From: Rotaria macrura | Taxonomy: Eukaryota > Rotifera > Eurotatoria > Philodinida > Philodinidae | NCBI GenBank assembly: GCA_900239685.1 | Contig: OENT01000063.1 | Coordinates: 62,001 to 126,000 of the forward strand | Direction of reading: 5' to 3' | DNA length: 64,000 nucleotides | Shown: in pieces, positions 24,855 through 37,691 of the stretch | How the letters are laid out: the number at the start of each line of letters is the position of its first letter | Position numbering within the stretch: the stretch's first letter is position 1 | Notes under the pieces: model-generated | Databases searched by the model: none | Seen by the model: the letters and a program-made list of their open reading frames with translations, nothing else | What the model was told of the DNA's origin: nothing | Made by a program: the position numbers and the translations under genes

Positions 24855-27800
24855 TTATTTCCAGGCCTTTTTTGTTTGATGAATAGAAGCAAAGCGTTTC
24901 GCTATAAACGAGCCAACAACAAAAGCTACTGTCGACCAACCAATAGTCATGAAATCAAAATCATCTTTCAATTGATCAAATAACCGTGATGGAAAAACAC
25001 GAGTGAAAAAAAGATCTAAATCAATAATAATAATATAGAACAAACTATCATTATAGGAGATCAATCGATGTTTCAACATACCAAGACCATATGCAAAAAC
25101 AACAGACGTTGATTCAAGACCAGTGGCTACTGTATGAATGCCGCGTATATTATAAACATATTTATAATAATTAATAACACTTTCAAAATTAACCATTATT
25201 TCTGGTGTATACATAATTAAACCTTCTTCTCTAGAATGAATTATATTTGTTTGCTTCATTTAACAACAGTTGTTGTTGCTGTTTTCTTATTTACCTATCC
25301 ATTGATGTCAGATCAAGTGGTCGTCGAGGATCAAATAGTATCCAGGGTATTTCAATAAGCATTCCATTCGGTGCTGCCACTAGATTTACAGAGAATATTT
25401 ATTGTTTCTTTTCTATTATTAGCTTTCTTTTCAGACTCACTAATTATATCTCGTGATGTTATGCCTTTTTCAGTTGTTGTTACTTGAATGGCATTGACAC
25501 CATACGGTAATATATATGCTTTCGATTGAACAACTGGTTCAATTGGATCGAATGATGAAAATGATGAATAATTATATTGTGCTGGTCCTTCGAACAAAGA
25601 AGAACTAACAGCTTCATATCGACGATAACGTTGATTATAATATGTATACTAAATAGATCAAAGAAGTTTTGTTGTCTTTTTCTAGAATTTCGAATTGCAA
25701 AATTTTAATTTTAACTTACGATTATCCAATTTTCAGCAAGAATAACATGTACCGGCGATTTAACACGTTTGTGTGTATGAGAGAGTTTTAATGAACCAGT
25801 TACAGTATCCAATAAATAAATATTTACAAATGGTACTAGACGTAAAGAAGAAACACAAATTTAAACGTAAGATCTTTTTTTACTTTTCCTCATTTTATGA
25901 TTTCGAGTAATCTTTTTGAAAGTTAAATTTAGTCGTAAATTTCTCATCGATCATTTTCTTTTGCCAAGTTAGGTAAATATACGTAGAGTCATATATATCA
26001 GTATGACAAAAAAAGCAATCTCATTTCTTCAAGGAACACATGTAGGTATTCGATTAGTCGACACTTGAAATCTCTCGATATAAGATGTTCTACATTGTTT
26101 AACCTAACGATTCGATTTCGACAATTATTTTCTTAATGATTCATCGAGTGTTGAGACTGAATAGGTATATCTTATTCAAGGTAGACTCTATACTTACCAG
26201 CTTAAAATATTGTTTTATTTTTGTTATAATTTTCAAGTAAAGTGGAAAGGTTGTCTAACAAAAAGCTTACCTTGAAATTATAACTGTCATCATTTCGAGA
26301 GAGAAGAGAAAAAATCAAGTTTTTACATAAAAATCAATTGATGTGTGTAAAGGTTAAAAGCAACATATTTTAATCGTTAGAGTAAAAAAATCAGACTTTG
26401 AATTTCATCTCATAAATAGTTTTCTAATAATATTTCAAACGACTAAATTTAGTACAATGGGTGTGCTTCGTCTCGATATTGACTCAATGAATTCGACATT
26501 ATAGGTTCTATCAACACAATCGGCATGCACGTTCTATCAATAGTTACACAATGTACCTTTCAAGAGACTTTAATTTTCCGAGTGAGATGATTTTTACATT
26601 TTTCGGAACACAAAAGATTTTAATGTTTAATCAATCGGATATTCGATAAAAATGTGCAACACTACACAGATTCGGCTATGATTTGTGATTTCTTTTTCTA
26701 ATCAAAATATTTCCTCAATAAAAGAAACAGAACCGAGAAAATTTTCGCTTCGATATTTTCAGTTGTTTAACTATTTTATTTATCATAGTTGAGAAAAGAA
26801 AATTATAATCACTAAAAATGACACGTCAATTTACAATGATACAAAAATTGTATATGGTTCTAGTTTAGCAGATATTTGTTTTTAATTAGGTAGTCTTTCG
26901 TCAAGCTATCAATGTTATTCAAAGATATTCTATTCTACATGCGAAAACTATATGAATATGAAAAGTTTGAACATGTGAATGAAAATTTTCATTGAGATTA
27001 CTACATCATTATTGATATTTAATAATAGAATAAATTTCATGTATAAATTGATTGTGAAAGGTTTAGTCGGGTATATATATATATATATAATTTTTTTTTC
27101 TTTTTACTACTATTTATGCTCTCATCATTATACTGAAATCGGTCCCTTCAAAATCAATATATAAAATACTACTTGAATATAGTATAATTATATTTATACA
27201 AATGTTCGTATTATAATAGATGGCATATAGAAATAAGCAGTAATTTTTGACCTCGAATGAGTATCAAAAGATTATGAATTATTAATATATATGACACGAG
27301 AAGAAATCTTCTTTACAATTGTGTTATCAATAAATTACATCTAGATTCATACCCTTTTGATAATCGACTCCTTCTGTAACAACAGCAATGAGATTTAGAT
27401 TTGTATATTTATACAAAACACTTCGATCACCAAGAACAATACCAGCGGAATGAACACGATCTAATAAAAATATATAAGAAGAAAAAAAAAAGCTTTTTTG
27501 TTTTGTTCAATCAACTAGAAACAATCATATGAATATACCTGAACTTAATCGAGTATGTATATTGATAACTTCCTCATTTTGAAATGACACACGCCATGCT
27601 TCTTTTAAAATTGTTGACTAAAATTTCAAGAAAAAAAAAAGAAATGTTCTCAGATATGTATACGTGCAAATATAAAGTGATTGTCTTCAATAAAGTCAAT
27701 TCTGAATCGTCAAACTTTATATGCATCATCGAACATTTTTCTATTTCTATCATTTAGATTCGATCCATCTGTCGTATATACTTTTCGACATTCAATTAAA

Positions 27801-30800
27801 TTTTATTTTACTTACAGTATGTTGATCATCGTCCTTAATCGATATATAATAACCAATGAAAACTTGTTCATTTTTATCATACAAATAAATATATGTTGGA
27901 ATTTGTGTACTCAATGCTCGTGATAATGCTACCGGTGGATATGAATAAATCTATATAAAAAATATAATGAAGAATTAGTGTTCTCTTCTTTTTTTTTTGC
28001 TGTTGATTAGTTCAACAATAAAATAATATAAACGTACTCTATTGTTTGTATCGACGAACAATAGGACTCGGCAAAATTCATCAACAACTTGCGTCGATAG
28101 AAAAACATGTTTTATGCGATACGGCAACGATGATGTACTTAATGTATCATCTAAATCTCCTGTATATGGATTGAATGTTCGCACATGTGTTTCATGTAAC
28201 GAAGTCTAAATATGAATTTATTAAGAAAAACTGAATTTACTATTTAAAACTAATATCTCTCTTACTCGATCACGATAAACAATGGATGCCAATGGTTGAT
28301 GAGTATAATGAGAAGCTGAACGAATATGAAATAAAGGTACAAGAACTTTATTGAAATTTTCGAATGGTTGAAAATTATTAAAATAATTTTTCCATAAAAT
28401 ACCGCCACTTTGTGTTAAAATACCAAAGACCTATGTTTTTGATTTTTAATGATAATCAATATTAGAAAAGATCGTCGTTAAAAAAAATAAAATGAATTAT
28501 TGGTACCTTTCCGACTGATGTGACGACAATGAGAATTTTGTTCAAATTAAATTCATCACGAGTACTCGAGGCTTGCTTATCCATATAGGCACGATTTCGA
28601 TTTCCACTCGTTACAAGATCCATTAAGCGTAAACAGAAACTCTATGGAAAAAAAAAACAGAAATAAAATCGATTTCCATTCATATTGAAGTTTGACAAAA
28701 ATGTATCATGATAGACATCAACAATCTTCGAACATCGCAATGTTGGAATAACAAAGATCTTCTACGTATGAATTCTAAATCATCTTTGACTATGCAATAT
28801 TTTCAAGTTAAAAGCAACAATCTATTCAGTTAGCAAACTAGTTTCATTTTGTATTGTATATGAAAGAATAATTTTAGCTTTCGATCTATGTACATTCATG
28901 AGAAAATATGTTCACAGAAACTTTTTTTGGAATTCCAATTACTTACGATTAATTGTGACAATTGTGTTGAAATTCGTTTTGTAAACATACTGAACACGCC
29001 TGTACCACCGAATTCTTCTTCGATACGCATCTGTCCAATTGATAATGATAAATCAAATGTTTCAACAGCTATTATTGATGATAATGCTTCATCACGATGT
29101 AGAATAAGTTCAGCTAAACAAAAGAAAACAAACATTTATAATGAGAAATTTAGTGTTCACTCTAAGTTATATGTTTCAACGAAAGAAAGAATTTAAGGTA
29201 CAATTATAATTCTAATTCGGAAGATTTTTCAAATTAACTTTCAAACTTGAATGATACTTATTTTGTTTACTTTTCGACACATCGTAAAGTATATATATAT
29301 ATATATACTGAAACTTGTCAACATCAAATTTCAATTTTACTTATAGAGAGACTAAATAAAAGTTAAAATCGATGGAAAATTTTAGTCGAAGATAATGTTC
29401 TTTTGTCGAGCTATGAAATTTTCAAATAAACTTGCTCTCACTTTTTTTTTGTTTTCGATCGTCATATCTGAACAAAAGAACATATTATTCAATGACATCT
29501 TTCAATGTACCACAATCATTATTAGCATAGAATTATGAGCGTATTTGTTGTGTTTTGATCATTATGACCGAAGTACCGAGGTATGAATGAAAGATTCATC
29601 GAGAGCAATTATAACCTCGACACTAGACGGTCATAAAAACGAACGCATTCAAACTTTTGTGTGTTGCATCCATACGACCTTCGAGATGCATTATGAGCTT
29701 TAAATGGTAGACATTAGTTCGGATGGATCCCTTGTGAATCATTCGATGTCAAAAATTTAAAAAAAGATGATCTCGAGAGAAATGCAAGACCTTGAAGTTC
29801 ATCGATGTCATTGATTCGATTATTTCTCTTATATTAAGCATGTTTGAATCAATAAATTTGTTCATACCTCCTGCATTATCGGTTAGTTTAATAACAAGTA
29901 GAGAAGCATCTTGCATTCTCAATGTAACTAATTGTGTATGTTTTACAATAGAATATGCAACATATTCAATTCCACCCATATATTCTGGAAGTTCAATAGA
30001 ATATGAACGTGTATTTGATAGAGTTTGTTCATTTATATTTGAAATATAAAAATTTAATTTTTGTTCAATTGCTGTTGCTTCAAGAATAACTTGTCCAACA
30101 AGACTTTTTTCTGTAATAACACTGTAATGACCATGAGATTTAATTTGAATATTCAATTCATGTAATTCCCATTCAGCTGTGGTTTCTTTTTTATTCAATT
30201 GATAGATTTTTGTTTCAAAATTTTCCATACTCACTGATAGAATACTTCGTGTATTACTTTCATATAAAGAATTTATGGATTCAATTTTATTCGAGATCTC
30301 TATAGTACGAGTATTTATGTTTGTATCTTCCATAGCTATAGGAATAGTTATTATTGAAAGTTCATTATTATTTGAACATAAAATAAGATTATTCATTGTT
30401 GTACATTTACTATGAAAGACAAAAGCAATTGAATTCATTCAAAGTTTCACTTTTATACAATAGGAAAAACAATGAATCTTACTTTCTACTATCATCAAAA
30501 TTAAATGACCATGGCATAGAAGAAGAAAATGATTGAGCACCATCTTGTTTTGAATAATACGTTACTTGAAGTTGATTGACATTCGTATCAATTGTTCCCA
30601 CAATAACATATTGTGGTGTCGATAGAAGAAAGAGATTTTTTAATGTTGATCTTGAAAAATAAAAACATATTTAATCAATGTCTTATGAAAATCAAACTGA
30701 AATATTTACTTTGTTGGAAGTGTAGTTGACCATAACATTTCACCATACGATGATACACTCCATAGAAGATCATTACTTAGAATATGAATCGTACCTGAAA

Positions 30801-33800
30801 GAGAAAAATTGTTTGATTATTAATAAACTATATTTTACTTTTTGAATAGTCAATAGTAAAATATCGAAGAGAAATAGTCATGTCAAAAACTGATTCATTA
30901 AACTTCGTAGACTGACAAAAATAATTAGACATTAAGCGAACATTTTATTATAATATTTGTGAATCATGTAACAGACAAAAGCTTACCTGGATCAAATCGA
31001 TTTTTAATGACTTGACAATATTTAGGAATCGAATCTTGATTTATGTTTGTTGGTGCTGCTAATTGCCATACTTCCAGACCATCAGCATATCTCAATGCAC
31101 GAACACGTCTACCTTGTCCAGTGACAATAACACTTTCTTGATCATACCATATAATTCGATCAATTTTTCCATATTCATTTTCTTCGAAAACCTTTCGCCA
31201 TCCTATAAAACAAAACGCAATACAATTCAATCAACTACCTAGAAAATGACTAATGTTGTCGATATTCGTCACGCATGAAAGGCAATTTCTTTTTTCTTTT
31301 CTGCCTACCCACCGCCTACAACTTTTCTATATTGATGGATTATTCACTTAACTTTATATATAAAAGCTACTCGTTGGTAACATCAATGATAGTCAAAAAA
31401 TAACCATCAAAACAAAAACAAACAATCATCACAATGAATCGAGTCGTTAATAAAACAGTCGATGCTCTATCACGATTGGGTGAAACTATTGAACGACGTC
31501 TATCTACTGGCGATGATGAAACTTATGAAGTCGAAAGATCTGGATCTGGCTTGATGCATGCTGGTTCGCAATCGGCGTTCCAACGACCATTCGATAAAAA
31601 TGGTCGACCTGATTCTCGCTCATCGGGTCGTCGAGATTTAGTCTATGGTGGTGCAAACAACTTTTCGGGAGATAATCTAGCTGCAAGCGCTGGTGACTAT
31701 AATGGCTTTCAAAATTATCGGCAAAATCCTATGGGTGGACCACAGTATGGAAATGGAATAGGTGGTCCTTCGAATTATGGCTACGGAGGTGCTTATCCTG
31801 GTCCACCGGTAGATGCACGCCGTCACCACGGTGGTCATGCCCATGTTGGATATGCTCCAGAGTATTATATTGCCGAACGACGACAAGTAGAATTAGTTCC
31901 TGCTCCAGCACCACGATACATTCGGCAACCATATCCTGTTCCAGTTGATCGTCCTGTGCCTCAACCATATCCTGTTGAAGTTTTTAGACCCATACCTGTC
32001 GATCGTCCTGTGCCTGTGCCTGTGCCTGTGCCAGTTCCGTCTCCCGTTCCATGCTACGTCCCTGTTGCTGTTCCTGTTCCATCACCTCCTCAAAGTCCTA
32101 GGATGATCGAAAATTCAGTTACTTATAGTCAACGTTGGGTTACTGGCTCGCCTGTTATGATGAATCAACAAAATTATCTAGCTGGTTCACCAAACATGGG
32201 AATGAATGCATGTATGACACCCTACGGCAATAATCCATTCATGCGTTAAATAGCATTTTGACTTTCTGTTTTCTGTGTAAAATGTCCTCGTGTACTCTTT
32301 TTACTTTCTATTAATTATAACAAATATAAGGATTGCAGAAGATTGTTACCTAGTTTTCGTGACGATAAATCAAGCGAAGCAATAACATTATCACGACTTG
32401 AAACAATCACACGATTCGTACTGCTGGAAGGCTGATGAGAATTATCTATGAAACCCACATGTTGACGATGCCTAGAAAGAAAAGTAGAATAAGTAGAAAA
32501 GAAAAAACCACATTCGAACTATTCCTATGAGTATTTCAACAATTATCTACGTCTGAACCATTATCAAAACAACTGCGACTAAAAAAAGACACTATTCTCT
32601 ACGGATGTCGCTTTCAATCAGTTTCTTTATCTAACAACTGTTTCGATTAGATTATAAACATAAATGAATGTCAACGATTTATTTTACTTTATTTTTTCGC
32701 ACGAGAACGAAATTTGCACTGTAGATTAAGCTGGTCGTTAAGAATATTTGCACAACGTATCTGTCCGCTCGTCATCAACTATCGTATGTCAGTGAACAGA
32801 ATCTTCAACGTCTTTCAGCAGTGTACTTATAATGTTCATTCGATTGAAAGTTACAATTTATATTCAGAATCAATATTTAAGCTTGACTAGACAGTAACAT
32901 CTCTGTATATAATTTTCCATTTTAGCTTGATGAAAACTGTAAGAAAATAAATGAATGGAATAGCTTTATATATCACAATATGTCCTAAGAATTTCTGTCC
33001 TTCATGTTTTGTGACTCGAAGAAATAACTGTTCATTCTAATAATCAATTCAATTCTCTACAAGGCCATTGTTTTCTACGATTTCATCATCTTGAGGGGAA
33101 ACGATTGGGCATAGAAAACAACGCAACTGTATTAAAACTAAGAAAAATTTTCTGTACATCTGATATGTTTATGAACATCTAACTATTCTTAAATAAAAAC
33201 AATAACTCTTAAGATTTCAATTAATCAGAGGATCGAATTTCCGATGTAATCGATTGCATTTGATCCTCTTCAATCTCATCGAGATGTCAGTAAAATGACA
33301 AGCGTCCTTTTTCTTGTCATCAACGATTAATGTTTCTTAAAAATAAAATAAACTCAACTTAGACATACAAGTTACGAGATCGAATTGATTTACTATATAA
33401 AATAATAGGTTTATAATAGAATCGTATGTGATTGATATACAGTGAGTCTATTGAACTTACACAGTTGTTCATAATTTTTCAATCATAAATCATGAGATAG
33501 GAACTATAACATTTATATTCAAACAATACGTACGAGCTTTTTATTCTGACTTGGTATGAATCTACTCCTAACTTTTGTTTCAACTGATCGATATTAACAC
33601 TAAACCATGAAACCATATGTCACGGCACAATGGTAGAAAGCTTGTTATTCCGAGGTCAATACGATCTCATCATTGATTCTCATCTACCTAGCAAAGAGAA
33701 TGCTTATATAATTGCCGAAGGAAAAGATTGGATAAATACATCCATGATAACATCATACTATTCTCAGAAGAAACTTTATCCATTGGTCTTCGATGTACGT

Positions 33801-34333
33801 TGTCATGCTTTAGAATAAATACATACATATATATTAACCATCTAAAATAATAGCTAGAGGAGGGAAATAGAAAAACTTTCGATGATATTTCATGAAAAAG
33901 CTCACGTGAATCGCCTGAATGGTTATTGCATTTTTATTTTGCTGCTGATTTTCTGAATTACTCTATATTTCCGATTTGCTTTTCTTCTCCTATTCCCCAT
34001 GGTACTAGAATTGACATGGCAAAGCAGAAACACCTCATTGGCCAACAATCTTTTGTTATACATAGAAAGAAAAAGAAAGCCAATGGATTCTATTCTTCAC
34101 TAAATTTATTATCCGCCTTAATAGATAAGAGGCATTGACATTCTTTTGTTTTTAAATAATTCTATTCAAATATGCATGTGCCATTTCCTTGACCAAAAAG
34201 AATGTTATTTTTTTTTGTTTGGTACTTACCAATCAAATTTGCCTACTTGATCTTCAAATAAACTGCTAACTTTATGAGGCACGAATATTATTGCGCAAAT
34301 AAATATGACTAGAAAATTAATCGATAAATTCAT
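24855..34333 (-). CDS. EMC1: ER membrane protein complex subunit 1
   Basis: Complete 18-exon gene, 970 residues (human about 993). Exons: 34333-34230, 32471-32350, 31202-30987, 30794-30710, 30650-30483, 30409-29868, 29113-28947, 28641-28507, 28430-28266, 28205-28038, 27950-27816, 27617-27539, 27460-27353, 25835-25720, 25648-25441, 25379-25295, 25230-25082, 25015-24855. All phases match. EMC1 is the large luminal subunit of the EMC, which inserts membrane proteins into the ER. The protein has a signal peptide ([17 protein letters not shown]), then the conserved [10 protein letters not shown]. Later come a PQQ/WD-type beta-propeller, [44 protein letters not shown] and [13 protein letters not shown]. 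The end carries [17 protein letters not shown], a membrane helix and the terminal KKAWK. The last ~250 residues are the strongest match to the family's DUF1620 region. Introns 1 (1.76 kb), 2 (1.1 kb) and 13 (1.5 kb) are long; intron 2 holds a nested gene. Confidence 0.95.
25836..27352 (-). other. EMC1 intron 13, nothing recognised
   Basis: 1.5 kb of AT-rich sequence between two confidently placed EMC1 exons. A short TA run occurs near 27070. No ORF worth calling. Confidence 0.6.
31355..31366 (+). promoter_or_regulatory. TATA box of the nested Pro/Val-rich gene
   Basis: TATATATAAAAG lies 68 nt before the ATG at 31434. That leaves room for a start site near 31390 and a leader of about 45 nt. 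Confidence 0.6.
31434..32249 (+). CDS. Intronless nested gene: Gly/Tyr- and Pro/Val-rich protein
   Basis: 271 residues, one exon, wholly inside EMC1 intron 2 (31203-32349) on the opposite strand. Residues 1-30 form a basic amphipathic start ([17 protein letters not shown]). The middle is Gly/Asn/Tyr/His-rich, and residues about 150-225 are a Pro-Val repeat of the type [19 protein letters not shown], ending in a pure VPVPVPVP run. The tail is Met/Asn/Gly-rich. There is no signal peptide or membrane helix. Such Val-Pro repeats are known from cytoskeletal (alveolin-like) and cuticle-like proteins of other lineages, so a structural role is inference. A clear TATA box and short leader precede it. 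GC content is higher than in the surrounding intron. Part of the repeat is coded by tandem CCTGTG hexamers (about 32007-32030), which may expand or contract. Confidence 0.82.
   Translation: MNRVVNKTVDALSRLGETIERRLSTGDDETYEVERSGSGLMHAGSQSAFQRPFDKNGRPDSRSSGRRDLVYGGANNFSGDNLAASAGDYNGFQNYRQNPMGGPQYGNGIGGPSNYGYGGAYPGPPVDARRHHGGHAHVGYAPEYYIAERRQVELVPAPAPRYIRQPYPVPVDRPVPQPYPVEVFRPIPVDRPVPVPVPVPVPSPVPCYVPVAVPVPSPPQSPRMIENSVTYSQRWVTGSPVMMNQQNYLAGSPNMGMNACMTPYGNNPFMR
32472..34229 (-). other. EMC1 intron 1, no supported nested gene
   Basis: 1.76 kb. Two short plus-strand ORFs (33630-33818 and 33926-34138) have host-like codon use but no recognisable content, promoter or splice partner. Confidence 0.55.
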
Positions 34334-34542
34334 CTAGAAAGATCATTATTATAATGTAGATAACAAAAAAAGAACAATCATTCTAGTTAGCTGTTTTTTT
34401 CATATGGTTTTTCTTCCTGCAGATTTTATTCAAACATTTTCTCGTTTTATTTGTCTTAAAATCGAACAAAGTTCGGAAGAAAAAAAAATCGAACGATGGA
34501 ACAATATTCTTCTTTTTGTTTTTAATTCAACGTTTGTAGTTT

Positions 34543-34857
34543 TTATGAGCTTTTGCCTTTTGGTTTAATTTCTTTCACATTAAGACCAGGTGGCAATGAT
34601 TGTTTGACTTTTTCTGCTTTTTCTTTGTCAGCCACAATCACTTGAAAACAAAAAATCAATATGAACGATTTATTTATTCATAAAATTCATTAATTCAAAA
34701 GCATACATGTATATAGATAACGACTACATCGAACTTTGAATTTTGTATTGCCTTGTCGTGTACCATGTTCAGGATTACGTTTAATAATCACTGATTTTGC
34801 ATCTTTACGTCGAGCAATAAGTAGGAAATCTTTGATATCTTTGATTTCTTTAGGCAT
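34543..34857 (-). CDS. RPL38: 60S ribosomal protein L38
   Basis: Two coding exons (34857-34707 and 34640-34543), 82 residues. It is a structural protein of the large ribosomal subunit. Conserved parts are [33 protein letters not shown] and [17 protein letters not shown]. It is about 12 residues longer than human RPL38 (70): an insert after SVIIKRN (PEHGTRQGN) and an extended Lys-rich end (EIKPKGKSS). An acceptor TTTTCAG at about 34892 precedes a 34-nt leader before the ATG, and a good donor (AAAG|GTTAAG) lies near 34998. The gene therefore probably has a 5' untranslated exon, as many ribosomal protein genes do. It is divergent from DCAF13. Confidence 0.93.
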
Positions 34858-34998
34858 TTTAATAAATGATGCTTGAGATGAATGGAATATCTGAAAATGG
34901 AAAAAGAAAACTTATTCATTGCTTTTCTAATAATCATCAGATGAAAATATGAACATGTAAAATAATAAACAACGCGATATGTTATCCATACTTAACCT

Positions 34999-35338
34999 TT
35001 ATAAAAACAAGCATTCAAATATAGTTCGAATACATTATTAACTCATGGAATAATTTTAGATTGTCTATTTTTTTCTTGAAAATTTTGTTTTAAATTATTG
35101 CATACAATTCCTTATTCAAAACAAAAAACTATATATAAGATCGGATATTCTATATGTGTCGCTAATCGTATTTTCAAATGATTCGTTATTCGACCAATCA
35201 GCGTTACACATTCTTCTAAATGATGACTCATATGCAGTCTTGATCAATCCAAATTCACTGTGCAAATTTTTACCTAAAAAATCTATTAGATTTTCTTGTT
35301 TAAAATTAGTCTTAGAAAGCATTCTTATTTTAGAAAAG
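34999..35338. promoter_or_regulatory. Divergent promoter region, RPL38 and DCAF13
   Basis: About 340 bp separate the inferred RPL38 leader exon from the DCAF13 start codon, with the two genes pointing away from each other. No clear TATA box or named site is visible. Coregulation of two ribosome-related genes is inference from the arrangement. Confidence 0.4.
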
Positions 35339-37691
35339 ATGAAGATCAAAATGTTATGTCGTAATCCAGCGGACTATGTCCGTGAGACCAAAAAGGATAT
35401 AGTGCCAATGCAACGAAATTATGATCCCGATCTTCATCCATTCGAAGTAGCACGTGAATATACTCGTGCTATGAACGCTGTAAAAGTGGAACGTATATTT
35501 GCTCGACCATTTATATGTAGCTTAGATGGACATCGTGATAGTGTCCAATGTTTAGCTAAACATTCTACACAACTGTCCTTACTTCTATCCGGTTCATGTG
35601 ATGGTGAAGTAAGTTGAATAGAATTGAAAACTAATCTGTTTGTGATAACTATCGAGAAAAGAGAAAAAATAATACATTATTTAGATTAAAATTTGGAATG
35701 TTTCTCAACGAACTTGTGAAGGAACCGTACCAGCACATAATGGATTTGTTCGAGGTATGTGTGTTATACCTGATGGCAGTGCTTTCTATTCAGTCGGTAA
35801 TGATAAATTAATTAAACGATGGTCCATGAATAGCTATGATGTGCCAGCTATGACCATTGTTGGAAAAGTACGTTTTAATAATTCAATTTTCAAGAATAGA
35901 ATCAAATAAATGAATTTAATTATTTGTTAGCATGTGTTTACGTCGATCGATCATCATTATAAGGATGCACAATATGCGACCAGCGGTGAAAATGTATCAT
36001 TATGGGATGAGCAACGTGCACAACCTCTACAATCATTTAAATGGGGTGCTGATAGTCATACCAGAGTCAAATTTAATCCTATCGAAGTAAGTTAAATTAT
36101 TTTCTGAGAATATCCGTCGAGAAATTTTTTACATCAATATTTGTACTTGTAAAATTTGGTCACATTAATACAGTTGATTTTTAAGTTTCATTGATGAATT
36201 TGAATGATGTGAAACGTTCAGGAACATTATGATCAATTGGAGAGAGCATCATATGCCGAAATGTTTTCCCACAACAAATTTTAGCATCGATACTTACAAG
36301 AATAAAGTGAATTTTTCATTCTTAAGAAGAACTATCTAACTTCCAAAAATTTTTCATTGTGCTAACAGATAAAATCAGTCTTTTTCTTTGTTAAAATTAC
36401 ATTGTAAAATGATACATAATTTACAGTAGTGTTAAACATTATAATAAGAAAAGAATTTACGATTGAAAACAAAGACAAATATGAGTAGCTGCTAGATATG
36501 TCGAAAGGACGAAGATTTTTTCAGTTCAAAATCAGATTTATGAATCTGTGATTACCACTGAACGACGTTAAGTACACTTCAGTCCAGGTCATGAAAGTAA
36601 TCCGTACAAATAAAATTCTTGTTAATTCTTGAGTNTTATCAAAGTAGTACTGTGAATAAATTGTAGAAGTATCATGATTTTTGAACACTAGCAACTTATC
36701 GTAAATTTATTGTTTCTCTTTAATTTTAGACTACTGTTCTTGCTAGTTGTGCAACTGATCGAAGTATAATACTTTATGATACAAGACAATCAGTACCATT
36801 AAGAAAAGTCTTATCATTAAACATGTTCCAATGAATATAAAACTAGGAATTTCTTTCATGTTCTAGATCACACTTCAAATGAATTCAAGTACGCTTGCAT
36901 GGAATCCACTTGAAGCATTCGTATTCACAACAGCTAATGAAGATTACAAGTACATATGATATCATACATGTATTATTTATATTAATATGTTTTGTTTAAA
37001 TATTGTTACTAGTTTGTACAGTTTTGATATTCGTCATCTAGAACGACCATTCAATATTCATAAAGATCACGTTGCAGCTGTTACTGATGTTGATTATGCT
37101 CCAACAGGCAAAGAATTTGTTAGTGGTAGTTATGATAAAACAGTTCGTATATTTGCATCCGATAAAGGACATAGTCGGTTCGTATCAAATAATTATTTCT
37201 ATTGTGTTTGTTCTATGGTTTTGATTTTTCGTTTATGTTCAGAGATATTTATCATACGAAACGTATGCAACATATCAGTTGTGTTCAATGGACATTGGAT
37301 AATAAATATGTTCTATCGGGTTCTGATGAAATGTGTTTAAGATTATGGAAAGCTAAAGCCAGTGAAAAATTGGGCGTGGTAAGTTGTTTTATTTGTTAAT
37401 ATTAAACCATGTACGAAAGTGAATATTATTAATTAATAGATACGAGATCGTGAAGCTGAAACACTTGAATATAATGATGCATTAAAAGAAAAGTTTGCAC
37501 ATTTTCCAAAAATAAAACGTATTGCTCAACAACGTCATTTACCTAAACATGTTTATCATGCTAAACGTGAACATAAAACAATACATGATAGTCAAAAACG
37601 TCATGAAGCCAATGCACGTGCTAATAGCAAACCTGGTTCAATGCCGTTTGTTTCAGAAAGATCGAAAATTATTTTAAAAGAAGAAGAATAA
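35339..37691 (+). CDS. DCAF13: DDB1- and CUL4-associated factor 13 (Sof1-like WD-repeat protein)
   Basis: Eight exons: 35339-35608, 35685-35867, 35931-36086, 36730-36807, 36867-36949, 37013-37177, 37243-37378, 37440-37691, giving 440 residues (human about 445). The family (yeast Sof1) works in the nucleolar small-subunit processome for 18S rRNA maturation and can serve as a CUL4 substrate receptor. Seven WD repeats are visible, for example SLDGHRDSVQCLAKH, GSYDKTVRIFASD and GSDEMCLRLWKA. The N-terminus MKIKMLCRNPADYVRETK and the C-terminal Sof1 domain (RIAQQRHLPKHVYHA, SKPGSMPFVSE) are diagnostic. The exon 4 donor reads AAA|GTCTTA, a weak site chosen because phase and homology demand it. Intron 3 (643 bp) is ten times longer than its neighbours and contains one ambiguous base at 36635. 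AATAAA lies at about 37742. Confidence 0.95.

Noticed and set aside
27816-27950. Suspected one-base frameshift in EMC1 exon 11
   Set aside because: On recounting, the exon is 135 bases and keeps phase 0 at both ends; EMC1 reads intact.
33630-34138. Two plus-strand ORFs within EMC1 intron 1
   Set aside because: Codon use is host-like, but there is no promoter, domain or splice partner, and the length is within chance for this composition.
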